Below are positions 57,124-64,000 of a stretch of 64,000 nucleotides of DNA, one piece after another. Source of the stretch: Rhizobium sp. Q54. Its GTDB lineage: Bacteria > Pseudomonadota > Alphaproteobacteria > SMXS01. The stretch is from positions 62,001-126,000 of the forward strand of contig CAMDTB010000001.1 of the NCBI GenBank assembly GCA_945907245.1, written 5' to 3'. Position 1 is the stretch's first letter. Each line of letters starts with the position of its first letter. Position numbers and translations under genes: made by a program. Below the pieces are notes generated by a model that ran no database searches, was not told the origin of the DNA, and was given only the letters and a program-made list of their open reading frames with translations.

Positions 57124-59910
57124 ATGGGCCTGATCCACGAGACCGATTTCGGCACGCCCGGGCGCGACGGCGCGGCGGTGACGCTCGAGATCGACGGCAT
57201 GGCGGTGACCGTGCCGGAAGGCACCTCTGTCATGCGCGCCGCCATGGAGGCGGGGGTGAGTGTCCCTCGGCTCTGTGCCACCGACAGCCTGGAAGCATTC
57301 GGCTCGTGCCGGCTGTGCCTGGTCGAGATCGAGGGCCGCAAAGGCACGCCGGCATCCTGCACCACGCCGGTTGCGCCCGGCATGAAGGTCGCCACCCACA
57401 CGAAGCGGCTCGCAGACCTGCGGCGCGGCGTGATGGAACTCTACATCTCCGATCACCCGCTCGACTGTCTGACCTGCGCCGCCAACGGCGACTGCGAACT
57501 GCAGGACATGGCGGGCGCGGTCGGCTTGCGCGAGGTCCGCTACGGCTATGACGGCGCCAACCACTTCGATGCGCCGAAGGACGAGAGCAACCCGTATTTC
57601 AGTTTCGACCCGGCCAAGTGCATCGTCTGCTCGCGCTGCGTCCGGGCCTGTGACGAGGTGCAGGGGACGTTCGCGCTGACCATCGACGGGCGCGGCTTCG
57701 CCTCGGCGGTGTCGCCGGGCGGCGACGATTTCCTCGACTCCGAATGCGTCTCCTGCGGCGCCTGCGTGCAGGCCTGCCCGACGGCGACGCTGATCGAGAA
57801 ATCCGTGATCGAGAGGGGCCAGCCCGAGCGCAGCGTGCTCACCACCTGCGCCTATTGCGGCGTCGGCTGCTCGTTCAAGGCCGAGATGCAGGGCAACGAG
57901 GTGGTCCGCATGGTCCCGTACAAGGACGGCGGTGCCAACGAGGGCCATTCCTGCGTCAAGGGCCGCTTCGCCTGGGGTTACGCAGTGCACCAGGACCGGG
58001 TGCTGAACCCCATGATCCGCGAGCGCATCACCGACCCCTGGCGCGAGGTGAGCTGGGACGAGGCCATCGCCTACACGGCGGATCGATTCCGTGCCATCCA
58101 GGAGCAATATGGGCGCGGCGCCATCGGCGGGATCACGTCGTCGCGCTGCACCAACGAGGAAGTCTACGTGGTGCAGAAGATGATCCGCGCCGCGTTCGGC
58201 AACAACAACGTCGACACCTGCGCCCGCGTCTGCCACTCGCCCACCGGATACGGCCTGAAACAGACCTTCGGCACCTCGGCCGGCACTCAGGACTTCCGCA
58301 GCGTCGCCAAGTCCGACGTGATCATGGTGATCGGCGCCAATCCCACCGACGGACATCCGGTGTTTGCCTCGCGGATGAAGCAGCGGTTGCGCCAGGGCGC
58401 GAAGCTGATCGTGCTCGATCCGCGGCGCATCGACCTGGTCGACGCGCCGCGCATGCCGAAGGCGCTGCACCTGCCGCTCCGGCCCGGCTCGAACGTCGCC
58501 ATGATCAACGCGCTCGCCCATGTGGTGGTGACAGAAGGTCTGGTCGCGACCGACTTCGTCGCCGAGCGCTGCGAGGACGGCAGCTTCGCGGCCTGGACGG
58601 ATTTCATCGCCGAGCAGCGGAATTCGCCGGAGGCGCTGGAGGCGGTGACCGGTTTGCCTGCCGCGCTGGTGCGCGAGGCTGCCCGGCTCTATGCGACCGG
58701 CGGCAACGGCGCGATCTATTACGGCCTGGGCGTCACTGAGCATTCGCAGGGCTCGACCATGGTGATGGGCCTCGCCAACCTGGCCATGGCGACCGGGAAT
58801 ATCGGCCGCGAGGGCGTCGGCGTGAACCCGCTGCGCGGCCAGAACAACGTCCAGGGCTCGTGCGACATGGGCTCGTTCCCGCACGAGTTGCCCGGCTACC
58901 GCCACGTCAGCGACGACGCCACCCGCGGCCTGTTCGAGAAGGTGTGGGGCGCCCGGCTCGAGTCCGAGCCGGGCCTGCGCATCCCCAACATGCTGGACGC
59001 AGCGCTCGACGGCAGCTTCCGTGCCATTTTCATCCAGGGCGAGGACATCGCCCAGTCCGACCCGAACACAAAGCACGTCACCGCCGCCCTCAGGGCCATG
59101 GACTGCGTCGTGGTGCAGGACCTTTTCCTGAACGAGACCGCCGCCTTTGCCCATGTGTTCCTGCCGGGCACCTCGTTCCTCGAGAAGGACGGCACGTTCA
59201 CCAATGCGGAACGCCGGATCAACAGGGTGCGCCCGGTGATGGCGTCGAAGACCGGCCTCGACGAATGGGAGGTCGCCTGTAGGCTGGCCACGGCGCTCGG
59301 CTACCCGATGAGTTACTCCGGCAGCGCGGCCATCATGGACGAGATCGCCAGCCTGACGCCGACCTTCTCCGGGGTCAGCTTTGCGGCGCTGGACCGGCTG
59401 GGCAGCGTACAATGGCCCTGCAACGAGGCGGCGCCCGAGGGGACGCCGATCATGCACATGGACCGCTTCGTGCGGGGCAAGGGCCACTTCGTTGTGACCG
59501 AATTCGTGCCGACACCGGAGCGCGCGACCCGCATGTTCCCGCTGATCCTCACCACCGGCCGAATCCTCAGCCAGTACAATGTGGGCGCCCAGACCAGGCG
59601 GACCGGGAACCTGGTCTGGCATACCGAGGACGTCCTGGAGATTCATCCGCACGATGCCGAGGAGCGCGGCATCGCCGACGGCGACCGGGTCATGATCGCC
59701 AGCCGCATGGGCACGACCACGCTGCATGCCATCGTCACCGACCGCATGCCGCAGGGCGTGGTCTACACCACGTTCCATCATCCGGTGAGCGGCACCAACG
59801 TCATCACCACCGAGTTCTCCGACTGGGCGACGAACTGCCCCGAATACAAGGTGACCGCGGTGCAGGTCACCCGGACCAACCTGCAGGTGGACGCCGAGGC
59901 GGCGGAATGA
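57124..59910 (+). CDS. fdsA: NAD-dependent formate dehydrogenase alpha subunit (Mo-bis-MGD)
   Basis: This is the 928-residue catalytic subunit. From the N-terminus, it has a [2Fe-2S] domain (FGSCRLCLVEIEGRKG), a His/Cys cluster (HPLDCLTCAANGDC), two [4Fe-4S] motifs (CIVCSRCVRACDE and CVSCGACVQACPT), another cluster before the molybdenum domain (CAYCGVGC), then the active-site RVCHSPTGYGL with the cysteine at about 370 next to a histidine. Cys replaces the selenocysteine of some formate dehydrogenases. The end overlaps the fdhD start (ATGA). It belongs to the O2-tolerant FdsABG type. Confidence 0.95.
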   Translation: MGLIHETDFGTPGRDGAAVTLEIDGMAVTVPEGTSVMRAAMEAGVSVPRLCATDSLEAFGSCRLCLVEIEGRKGTPASCTTPVAPGMKVATHTKRLADLRRGVMELYISDHPLDCLTCAANGDCELQDMAGAVGLREVRYGYDGANHFDAPKDESNPYFSFDPAKCIVCSRCVRACDEVQGTFALTIDGRGFASAVSPGGDDFLDSECVSCGACVQACPTATLIEKSVIERGQPERSVLTTCAYCGVGCSFKAEMQGNEVVRMVPYKDGGANEGHSCVKGRFAWGYAVHQDRVLNPMIRERITDPWREVSWDEAIAYTADRFRAIQEQYGRGAIGGITSSRCTNEEVYVVQKMIRAAFGNNNVDTCARVCHSPTGYGLKQTFGTSAGTQDFRSVAKSDVIMVIGANPTDGHPVFASRMKQRLRQGAKLIVLDPRRIDLVDAPRMPKALHLPLRPGSNVAMINALAHVVVTEGLVATDFVAERCEDGSFAAWTDFIAEQRNSPEALEAVTGLPAALVREAARLYATGGNGAIYYGLGVTEHSQGSTMVMGLANLAMATGNIGREGVGVNPLRGQNNVQGSCDMGSFPHELPGYRHVSDDATRGLFEKVWGARLESEPGLRIPNMLDAALDGSFRAIFIQGEDIAQSDPNTKHVTAALRAMDCVVVQDLFLNETAAFAHVFLPGTSFLEKDGTFTNAERRINRVRPVMASKTGLDEWEVACRLATALGYPMSYSGSAAIMDEIASLTPTFSGVSFAALDRLGSVQWPCNEAAPEGTPIMHMDRFVRGKGHFVVTEFVPTPERATRMFPLILTTGRILSQYNVGAQTRRTGNLVWHTEDVLEIHPHDAEERGIADGDRVMIASRMGTTTLHAIVTDRMPQGVVYTTFHHPVSGTNVITTEFSDWATNCPEYKVTAVQVTRTNLQVDAEAAE

Positions 59911-60701
59911 GCACGCCGGTGCTGCGGCCGCCCCGCTTCCGCGGCGGCGATGCCTTGGCCGACGGCCGGCTCCGCGCGGGCAAAGGCGTACGCTGGCATC
60001 TCGCCGAGGAAGTGCCCGCCGCGCTGACCTTCAACCAGGAATCGAGCGTGGTGATGATGGTCACGCCCGCCGACCTCGAAGACTTCGCCGTCGGCTTCGC
60101 GGTCAGCGAGGGCATGGTCCCGTCGGCGTCCGACATCACGAAAATCGACGTGCTGGCCAGCGCCAACGGCTATGTCATCGACATCAGGGCAAACCGGCTG
60201 ACCGAGCGCGCCGGACGTGAAAGGGTCATCGCCGGCCGCACCGGCTGCGGCCTGTGCGGCGTGGATTCGCTGGACGACGCGGTGCGGGCGGCCAGTCCCG
60301 TCACCCGTCGCTTCCAGCTCGAGCCGGTCGCCGCCGCCCGAGCGCTTGCTGCGCTGCCGGACCACCAGCCACTCAACCGGCTGAACCATTCGGTGCACGC
60401 GGCGGCCTGGTGTTCGCCGGAAGGGGAGATCCTGCGCGCCCGCGAGGACGTCGGCCGACATAACGCGCTCGACAAGCTGCTCGGCTCGCTGCTGCGCGAC
60501 GGACTGGACCCGGCTGATGGGTTTATCGCCCTGTCCAGCCGCTGCAGCTTCGAGCTGGTGCAGAAGGCGGCGGCTGTCGGCGTGCCCTATCTGGCAAGCA
60601 TTTCCGCGCCGACCACGCTGGCGCTGTCCATGGCTAAAGACGCCGGCATGGGCCTGGCGTGCCTGTCGCCGGACGGGATCGTCACGTTTGGAGCAGAATG
60701 A
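59907..60701 (+). CDS. fdhD: Formate dehydrogenase accessory sulfurtransferase FdhD
   Basis: This enzyme transfers sulfur to the molybdenum cofactor of the alpha subunit and is needed for activity. The 264 residues show FNQESSVVMMVTPADLEDFA, the sulfur-carrying RTGCGLCGVDS, a VHAAAWCSPEGEILRAREDV segment and SSRCSFELVQKAAAVGVP. The start overlaps fdsA, and the end overlaps fdsD (ATGA). In the known fdsGBACD order it is fdsC. Confidence 0.94.
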   Translation: MSTPVLRPPRFRGGDALADGRLRAGKGVRWHLAEEVPAALTFNQESSVVMMVTPADLEDFAVGFAVSEGMVPSASDITKIDVLASANGYVIDIRANRLTERAGRERVIAGRTGCGLCGVDSLDDAVRAASPVTRRFQLEPVAAARALAALPDHQPLNRLNHSVHAAAWCSPEGEILRAREDVGRHNALDKLLGSLLRDGLDPADGFIALSSRCSFELVQKAAAVGVPYLASISAPTTLALSMAKDAGMGLACLSPDGIVTFGAE

Positions 60702-60934
60702 TGGAGTCCGCGACCCTCGTCCGCATGGCCAACCAGATCGCCGACTTCTTCGTCGCGTCAGGCCATGACGAGGCTGTGAACGGCATCGCCGGCCATATCA
60801 GAAGCTTCTGGGATCCGAGAATGCGGCGGGCGCTCTACGCCCATGCCGAAGCGGGCGGGGAAGGGCTGGCGCAGCTTGTAATTGATGCGATAGCTGCACT
60901 CAGGTTGAGCGACAGCAAGATCCCAACTTCCTAG
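60698..60934 (+). CDS. fdsD: NAD-dependent formate dehydrogenase delta subunit
   Basis: This 78-residue small subunit or assembly factor of FDS enzymes has ATLVRMANQIADFFVASGHD and HIRSFWDPRMRRALYAHAEA, which match the family. It starts at ATG 60698 (overlapping the fdhD stop) or at 60701. It is the last gene of the operon, and a convergent vapC lies after seven bases. No terminator is evident in the tiny gap. Confidence 0.9.
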   Translation: MMESATLVRMANQIADFFVASGHDEAVNGIAGHIRSFWDPRMRRALYAHAEAGGEGLAQLVIDAIAALRLSDSKIPTS

Positions 60935-60941
60935 TCGGACG

Positions 60942-61340
60942 TCACACCCAGTTTACCGAACGCAGGCCGGGCATCCGTGAGAATTCCCGCATGTTGTTCG
61001 TGACCACGATCAGCCCTTCGCTGCGCGCGTGGGCGCCAATAAGCATGTCGTTCGAGCCGCATTGTGTACCTGCCCGGGTCAATTCGGCACGGATCTGTCC
61101 GTAGTGCATGGCCGCCTTCGCCGAGAACGGCAGGACTTCGACCCTGGCGATGAATTGTTCCAGCCCGCGCAGGTTATCCTCGCGCTGCGCCGACTTTTCG
61201 ACGCCGAAATACAACTCGGCGAGGGTGATGCTCGAAATGCAGAGTTGCTCCGCGGTGTCGTTGAAGCGCGATTCAAGGGCGGCCGGGACATGCTTCATCA
61301 CGTAGATGCAAATATTGGTGTCCAGCATGAACTGGAGCAT
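60942..61340 (-). CDS. vapC: PIN-domain toxin VapC
   Basis: This 132-residue endoribonuclease toxin of a type II system has the PIN acidic residues: FMLDTNICIYVM, ITLAELYFGVEKS and GSNDMLIGAHARSEG, plus the final VVTNNMREFSRM strand. Members of this family (FitB/MvpA-like) cut initiator tRNA or other RNAs. The start overlaps the vapB stop (ATGA), so antitoxin and toxin are translated together. It abuts the formate dehydrogenase operon end on end. Confidence 0.92.
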   Translation of the reverse strand: MLQFMLDTNICIYVMKHVPAALESRFNDTAEQLCISSITLAELYFGVEKSAQREDNLRGLEQFIARVEVLPFSAKAAMHYGQIRAELTRAGTQCGSNDMLIGAHARSEGLIVVTNNMREFSRMPGLRSVNWV

Positions 61341-61573
61341 CAGAGGGGTTCGCGGTCCTCGGGAGGCGGATCAGCGCGCTCGGTCATGAAGTCGTCGCTG
61401 ACCGCCGGTCCATTCCGGAAAAACTCCGTCCAGCGCTGGCCCACCGGCGTGATGATCCGGCTGTTGCCGACCTTGACGATTTCTACCTGATGCACATCGT
61501 CGGGAAAGGCGACCGCCTTTGGAAGCCGCACGGCTTGGCTCTTGTTGGTCGTGAACAAGGTGGATTTGGTCAT
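61340..61573 (-). CDS. vapB: VapB antitoxin (AbrB/SpoVT type)
   Basis: This 77-residue protein has the swapped-hairpin DNA-binding fold: KSTLFTTNKSQAVRLPKAVA followed by VEIVKVGNSRIITPVGQRW, then a toxin-binding C-terminus. It precedes and overlaps vapC. A perfect inverted repeat lies just upstream of the start and is probably the autoregulatory operator bound by VapB and the VapBC complex. This is the second antitoxin-type gene in the window, with a fold different from the orphan at 4226. Confidence 0.9.
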   Translation of the reverse strand: MTKSTLFTTNKSQAVRLPKAVAFPDDVHQVEIVKVGNSRIITPVGQRWTEFFRNGPAVSDDFMTERADPPPEDREPL

Positions 61574-61584
61574 CGACGTTTCCG

Positions 61585-61605
61585 GTATATCCCTTGGGGA
61601 TATAC
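61585..61605. promoter_or_regulatory. Perfect palindrome upstream of vapBC, probable operator
   Basis: GTATATCCC-TTG-GGGATATAC is a 9-base perfect inverted repeat with three bases between the arms, placed 11 bases before the vapB ATG. VapB-type antitoxins bind such palindromes to repress their own operon. The A/T-rich arms could also contain the -10 box. Confidence 0.7.
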
Positions 61606-61616
61606 ATATGCCGATC

Positions 61617-62921
61617 TCAGATCGGTTGCAATGGCGTTGCCATCTCTTCCTTGCGGACGGCCGTCCACTCCAGCGTCGCGAAGCTGCCGCAGCTGCCGCA
61701 CAGCTCGGACCATATGCTCTGGCGGTAGCCGCAATTGGTGCACTGCCACGCCGGATCGCGCGGCGCCGATGCGGCCTTGGTGGCGGCGAAGCGGGCGGCC
61801 GTGTCGTTGCCCAGCTTCTGCTCCAGCACTTCCAGTGTCTGATACACGCGCCGCTGCGGATTCAGCTCCAGCGCCGCGGTCAGGTGGCCGCGGGCCGGCC
61901 CGGGCAGGTCGGCGGCGATCGCCTGCCTGGCCAGCGCCAGATGGCCCTCGACGGTCTGTCGCTCGGCAACCAGTGCTTCCAACTGCTGGTACTGGTGTCC
62001 GGCTGAATTGTCGTCGGCCATGTCCAGCCATGCCGCGGACAGATCGGGATGGGGCGCGTGCCGCCAGCCCTCGCGCACCGTGGCGCGGGCCCGGCGCAGG
62101 GCGCCATTCTTGCGATACTGCGCGGCGGCCAGCAGCCGCGCAGGCACCAGTTCTGGCTCCAGCTTGATCGCTTCGCGCGCCAGTTTCAGCGCCTCGTCGT
62201 TCCGGCCTTCCGTGTCGGCCTTGCGCGCTTCGGCCAGCCTGATCGTCGCGCGGCGATGGCGGAACTCGGCGTCGGATACCCGCTTCGACCGATAGGCGGC
62301 GAGCAGCGCCTTGTCGGCGGCCGGCCAGTCGCCCAGCGCGGCGGCGCTCTCGAACAGGCCGGTCTGCGCCCAGTCGGCACGGGGAAGCTGCTCGATCGCC
62401 CGGCGCGCCGTCGCCAGCATGGCCGGCCGGTCGCCTTGCACGGTATCGGCGGCGAACAGCCCGTGCAGCGCCAGCGCCTTGGTGCGGCGGTCGCCTTCCA
62501 GCGCGCGGAAGCGCTTGCGGGCGGTGGCCATGTCGCCCTCGGCCAGCGCCGCCTGGCCGGCAAGCACGTCGGACAGCGCGGTCTGGCCGACCAGCTCCTC
62601 GAACTTCTTCGCATGTCGGGTGGCGCGCTTGCCGTCGCTCTCCATCAGCGCCGACAGCCCCCAGGCAAGCTCGTTGTAACCGCGCCGGTGGCGCGACAGC
62701 GCCTGGCGCTCCCACAGGCCGGTGGTGATCCAGCGCCACGCCAGCATCAGCAGCGCCGACAGCAGCATCAGCACGGCGACCGCGACTGCCAGCATGGCGA
62801 TGGACGTGTCGAGCCGGTGGTTGTCGAACTCGATGGCGACGCGGCCCGGATTGTCCGCCACCCACGCGCCCGCCGCCGCCAGGGCGGCCGCGACGGCGAG
62901 GGCGAAGAGCAGCCGGATCAT
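61617..62921 (-). CDS. hemY: HemY-type heme biosynthesis-associated TPR protein
   Basis: This is a 434-residue inner-membrane protein. MIRLLFALAVAAALAAAGAW opens membrane segment 1, and AMLAVAVAVLMLLSALLMLA is the second. Then tetratricopeptide helices (about 90-370) follow, and a zinc-ribbon-like end with CTNCGYRQ and CGSCGSF. HemY proteins of this class (unlike the Bacillus oxidase of the same name) accompany heme synthesis but have no proven catalytic role. The ATG overlaps the stop of the upstream acyl-CoA synthetase (ATGA). Confidence 0.83.
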   Translation of the reverse strand: MIRLLFALAVAAALAAAGAWVADNPGRVAIEFDNHRLDTSIAMLAVAVAVLMLLSALLMLAWRWITTGLWERQALSRHRRGYNELAWGLSALMESDGKRATRHAKKFEELVGQTALSDVLAGQAALAEGDMATARKRFRALEGDRRTKALALHGLFAADTVQGDRPAMLATARRAIEQLPRADWAQTGLFESAAALGDWPAADKALLAAYRSKRVSDAEFRHRRATIRLAEARKADTEGRNDEALKLAREAIKLEPELVPARLLAAAQYRKNGALRRARATVREGWRHAPHPDLSAAWLDMADDNSAGHQYQQLEALVAERQTVEGHLALARQAIAADLPGPARGHLTAALELNPQRRVYQTLEVLEQKLGNDTAARFAATKAASAPRDPAWQCTNCGYRQSIWSELCGSCGSFATLEWTAVRKEEMATPLQPI

Positions 62922-64000
62922 GCCGTCTGGATCTCCTTCGCATAGCCGACCGACCGGAGCGCGCGGGTGACATCGTCCAGCGTCGCCGGATCGTCGATGG
63001 TGGCGGGCATCTTCCAGGGCTCGCTATCGGCGATCTTGCGCATGGTGCCCCGCAGGAGCTTGCCCGAACGTGTCTTGGGCAGCCGCGGCACCACGGCGGC
63101 GGTCTTGAACGCGGCCACGGGGCCGATATGCTCGCGCACCCGGTCGACCAGCTCACTGACGATCTCGTCATGGGGCCGGTTGACGCCCGCCTTCAGCACG
63201 ACCAGCCCCAGCGGCGCCTCGCCCTTGAGCGGGTCGGCCACGCCGAAGCAGGCGCACTCGGCAACGTCGGCATGCCCGCCCAGCACCTCCTCGATGGCGC
63301 CGGTGGACAGCCGGTGGCCGGCCACATTGATCACGTCGTCGGTGCGGCTCATCACGTACAGATAGCCGTCCTCGTCGATATAGCCCGCGTCGCCGGTCTG
63401 GTAGTAGCCGGGGTACTCGGCCAGGTACTTCTCCACATAGGCGTCGTCGTTGCCCCACAGCGTCGGGAAGCACCCCGGCGGCAGCGGCAGGCGGATGACG
63501 ATGGCGCCGGTCTGGCCGGCCGGGACGGGCACCGCGTGCTCGTCCACCACCTGCACGTCATAGCCCGGCGACGGCTTGGTCGGCGAGCCGTGCTTCACCG
63601 GCAGCAGGCCCAGGCCAGCGAAGTTGCCGTTGATCGCCCAGCCGGTCTCGGTCTGCCACCAGTGGTCGATCACTGGCACGTTCAATGTCTGCTCGGCCCA
63701 CTGGATGGTGTTGGGATCGCCGCGCTCGCCGGCGACGAACAGGGTAGCGAAGCCGCTCAGGTCGAAGCCCTTCGCCAGCTTGCCTTCCGGATCCTGCTGC
63801 TTGATGGCGCGGATCGCGGTCGGCGCGGTGAACATGGCCTTCACGCCGTGCCGCTCGATGATCCGCCAATAGGTGGCGGCGTCCGGCGTACCGACCGGCT
63901 TGCCCTCGAACAGGATCGAGGTGTTGCCGTTCAGCAGCGGGCCGTAGCAGATGTAGGAGTGGCCCACCACCCAGCCCACGTCGCTCGCCGCCCACCACAC
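62918..64000 (-). CDS. prpE: PrpE/Acs-type propionyl- or acetyl-CoA synthetase (5' end outside window)
   Basis: These 360 residues of the C-terminal two thirds are present. The gene runs off the right edge. DHWWQTETGWAINGN and YYQTGDAGYIDEDGYLYVMS, then RTDDVINVAGHRLSTGAIEE, belong to the Acs/PrpE branch, and PKTRSGKLLRGTMRKIA contains the acetylation-regulated catalytic lysine. The DGYLYVMSRTDDVINVAGHR stretch and the overall spacing favour PrpE (propionyl-CoA synthetase) over Acs. The stop overlaps hemY by ATGA, so the two are co-translated. Confidence 0.85.
   Translation of the reverse strand: MWWAASDVGWVVGHSYICYGPLLNGNTSILFEGKPVGTPDAATYWRIIERHGVKAMFTAPTAIRAIKQQDPEGKLAKGFDLSGFATLFVAGERGDPNTIQWAEQTLNVPVIDHWWQTETGWAINGNFAGLGLLPVKHGSPTKPSPGYDVQVVDEHAVPVPAGQTGAIVIRLPLPPGCFPTLWGNDDAYVEKYLAEYPGYYQTGDAGYIDEDGYLYVMSRTDDVINVAGHRLSTGAIEEVLGGHADVAECACFGVADPLKGEAPLGLVVLKAGVNRPHDEIVSELVDRVREHIGPVAAFKTAAVVPRLPKTRSGKLLRGTMRKIADSEPWKMPATIDDPATLDDVTRALRSVGYAKEIQTA

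Noticed and set aside
1-64000. CRISPR arrays, prophage or insertion sequences
   Set aside because: No regularly spaced repeats, transposase, integrase or phage structural genes were seen. The only clear tandem repeat is the five-copy pentamer in the kinase.

Overview
The window is a high-GC stretch of bacterial chromosome that reads as an alphaproteobacterium. The support is a set of co-occurring features: a HemY-type heme protein beside a propionyl/acetyl-CoA synthetase, a phasin, a squalene-hopene cyclase, an NrsF/ECF sigma pair of the Caulobacter type, a TonB receptor and an autotransporter, a five-gene NAD-dependent formate dehydrogenase operon, and an extragenic palindrome whose arms resemble one common in sphingomonads. 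The genus cannot be fixed from this sequence. Gene density is high, many neighbours overlap by ATGA or GTGA, and several genes appear to use GTG or TTG starts chosen here on ribosome-binding sites.

Layout. 1-3043: MarR-EmrA-EmrB-type drug efflux operon (first gene cut by the window edge). 3047-6722: mixed accessory genes, including a dehydrogenase of the dihydrodipicolinate-reductase type, an orphan Phd-type antitoxin, an exported protein interrupted by an amber codon, a SnoaL-like protein and a lower-GC SUKH protein. 6735-13495: seven-gene minus-strand catabolic operon (two small ABM-fold monooxygenase-like proteins, P450, MDR reductase, SDR, iron alcohol dehydrogenase, acyl-CoA ligase). It is divergent from a TonB receptor and followed by an MFS carrier (13850-18040), so uptake and oxidation of one organic substrate look linked. 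18266-25935: phasin, hydrolase, two tandem MDR reductases, ferrochelatase, squalene-hopene cyclase and a cold-shock protein. 26177-33308: RhlE-type helicase, a 1059-residue autotransporter, a YbaL/Kef antiporter with a late frameshift, and a small XRE regulator. 33411-41206: two MFS carriers, a luciferase-like oxidoreductase, a DUF3300 protein, and a CMD-TetR-P450 operon divergent from a nitroreductase. 41297-45958: tRNA-Thr(CGT), then exported methionine sulfoxide reductases MsrA and MsrB, a cytochrome b/molybdoenzyme pair, an ECF sigma factor and an NrsF-type anti-sigma factor. 46056-54973: SnoaL/LLM pair, arylsulfotransferase-like protein, a hybrid histidine kinase broken into three frames, and a SEL1-repeat protein. 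55075-60934: fdsGBA-fdhD-fdsD formate dehydrogenase. 60942-61573: VapBC. 61617-64000: HemY and a truncated PrpE-like synthetase.

Most notable observations. (1) The hybrid histidine kinase loses its frame exactly at five tandem copies of the pentamer GCTGC. Three or six copies would restore the frame, so this may be a phase-variable sensor, although a second frameshift 0.8 kb downstream makes decay or sequence error a serious alternative. (2) The msrA-msrB operon and the cytochrome b/molybdoenzyme/ECF/NrsF operon are divergent. Each is preceded by the same promoter pattern, TGTAACC-N16/17-CGAAT, which suggests a self-contained, autoregulated envelope methionine-sulfoxide repair regulon. (3) The P450 in the TonB-linked operon lacks both canonical glycines of the heme-binding loop. 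Four apparent coding lesions (amber stop, ybaL frameshift, two kinase frameshifts) in 64 kb call for checking reads before any biological interpretation.
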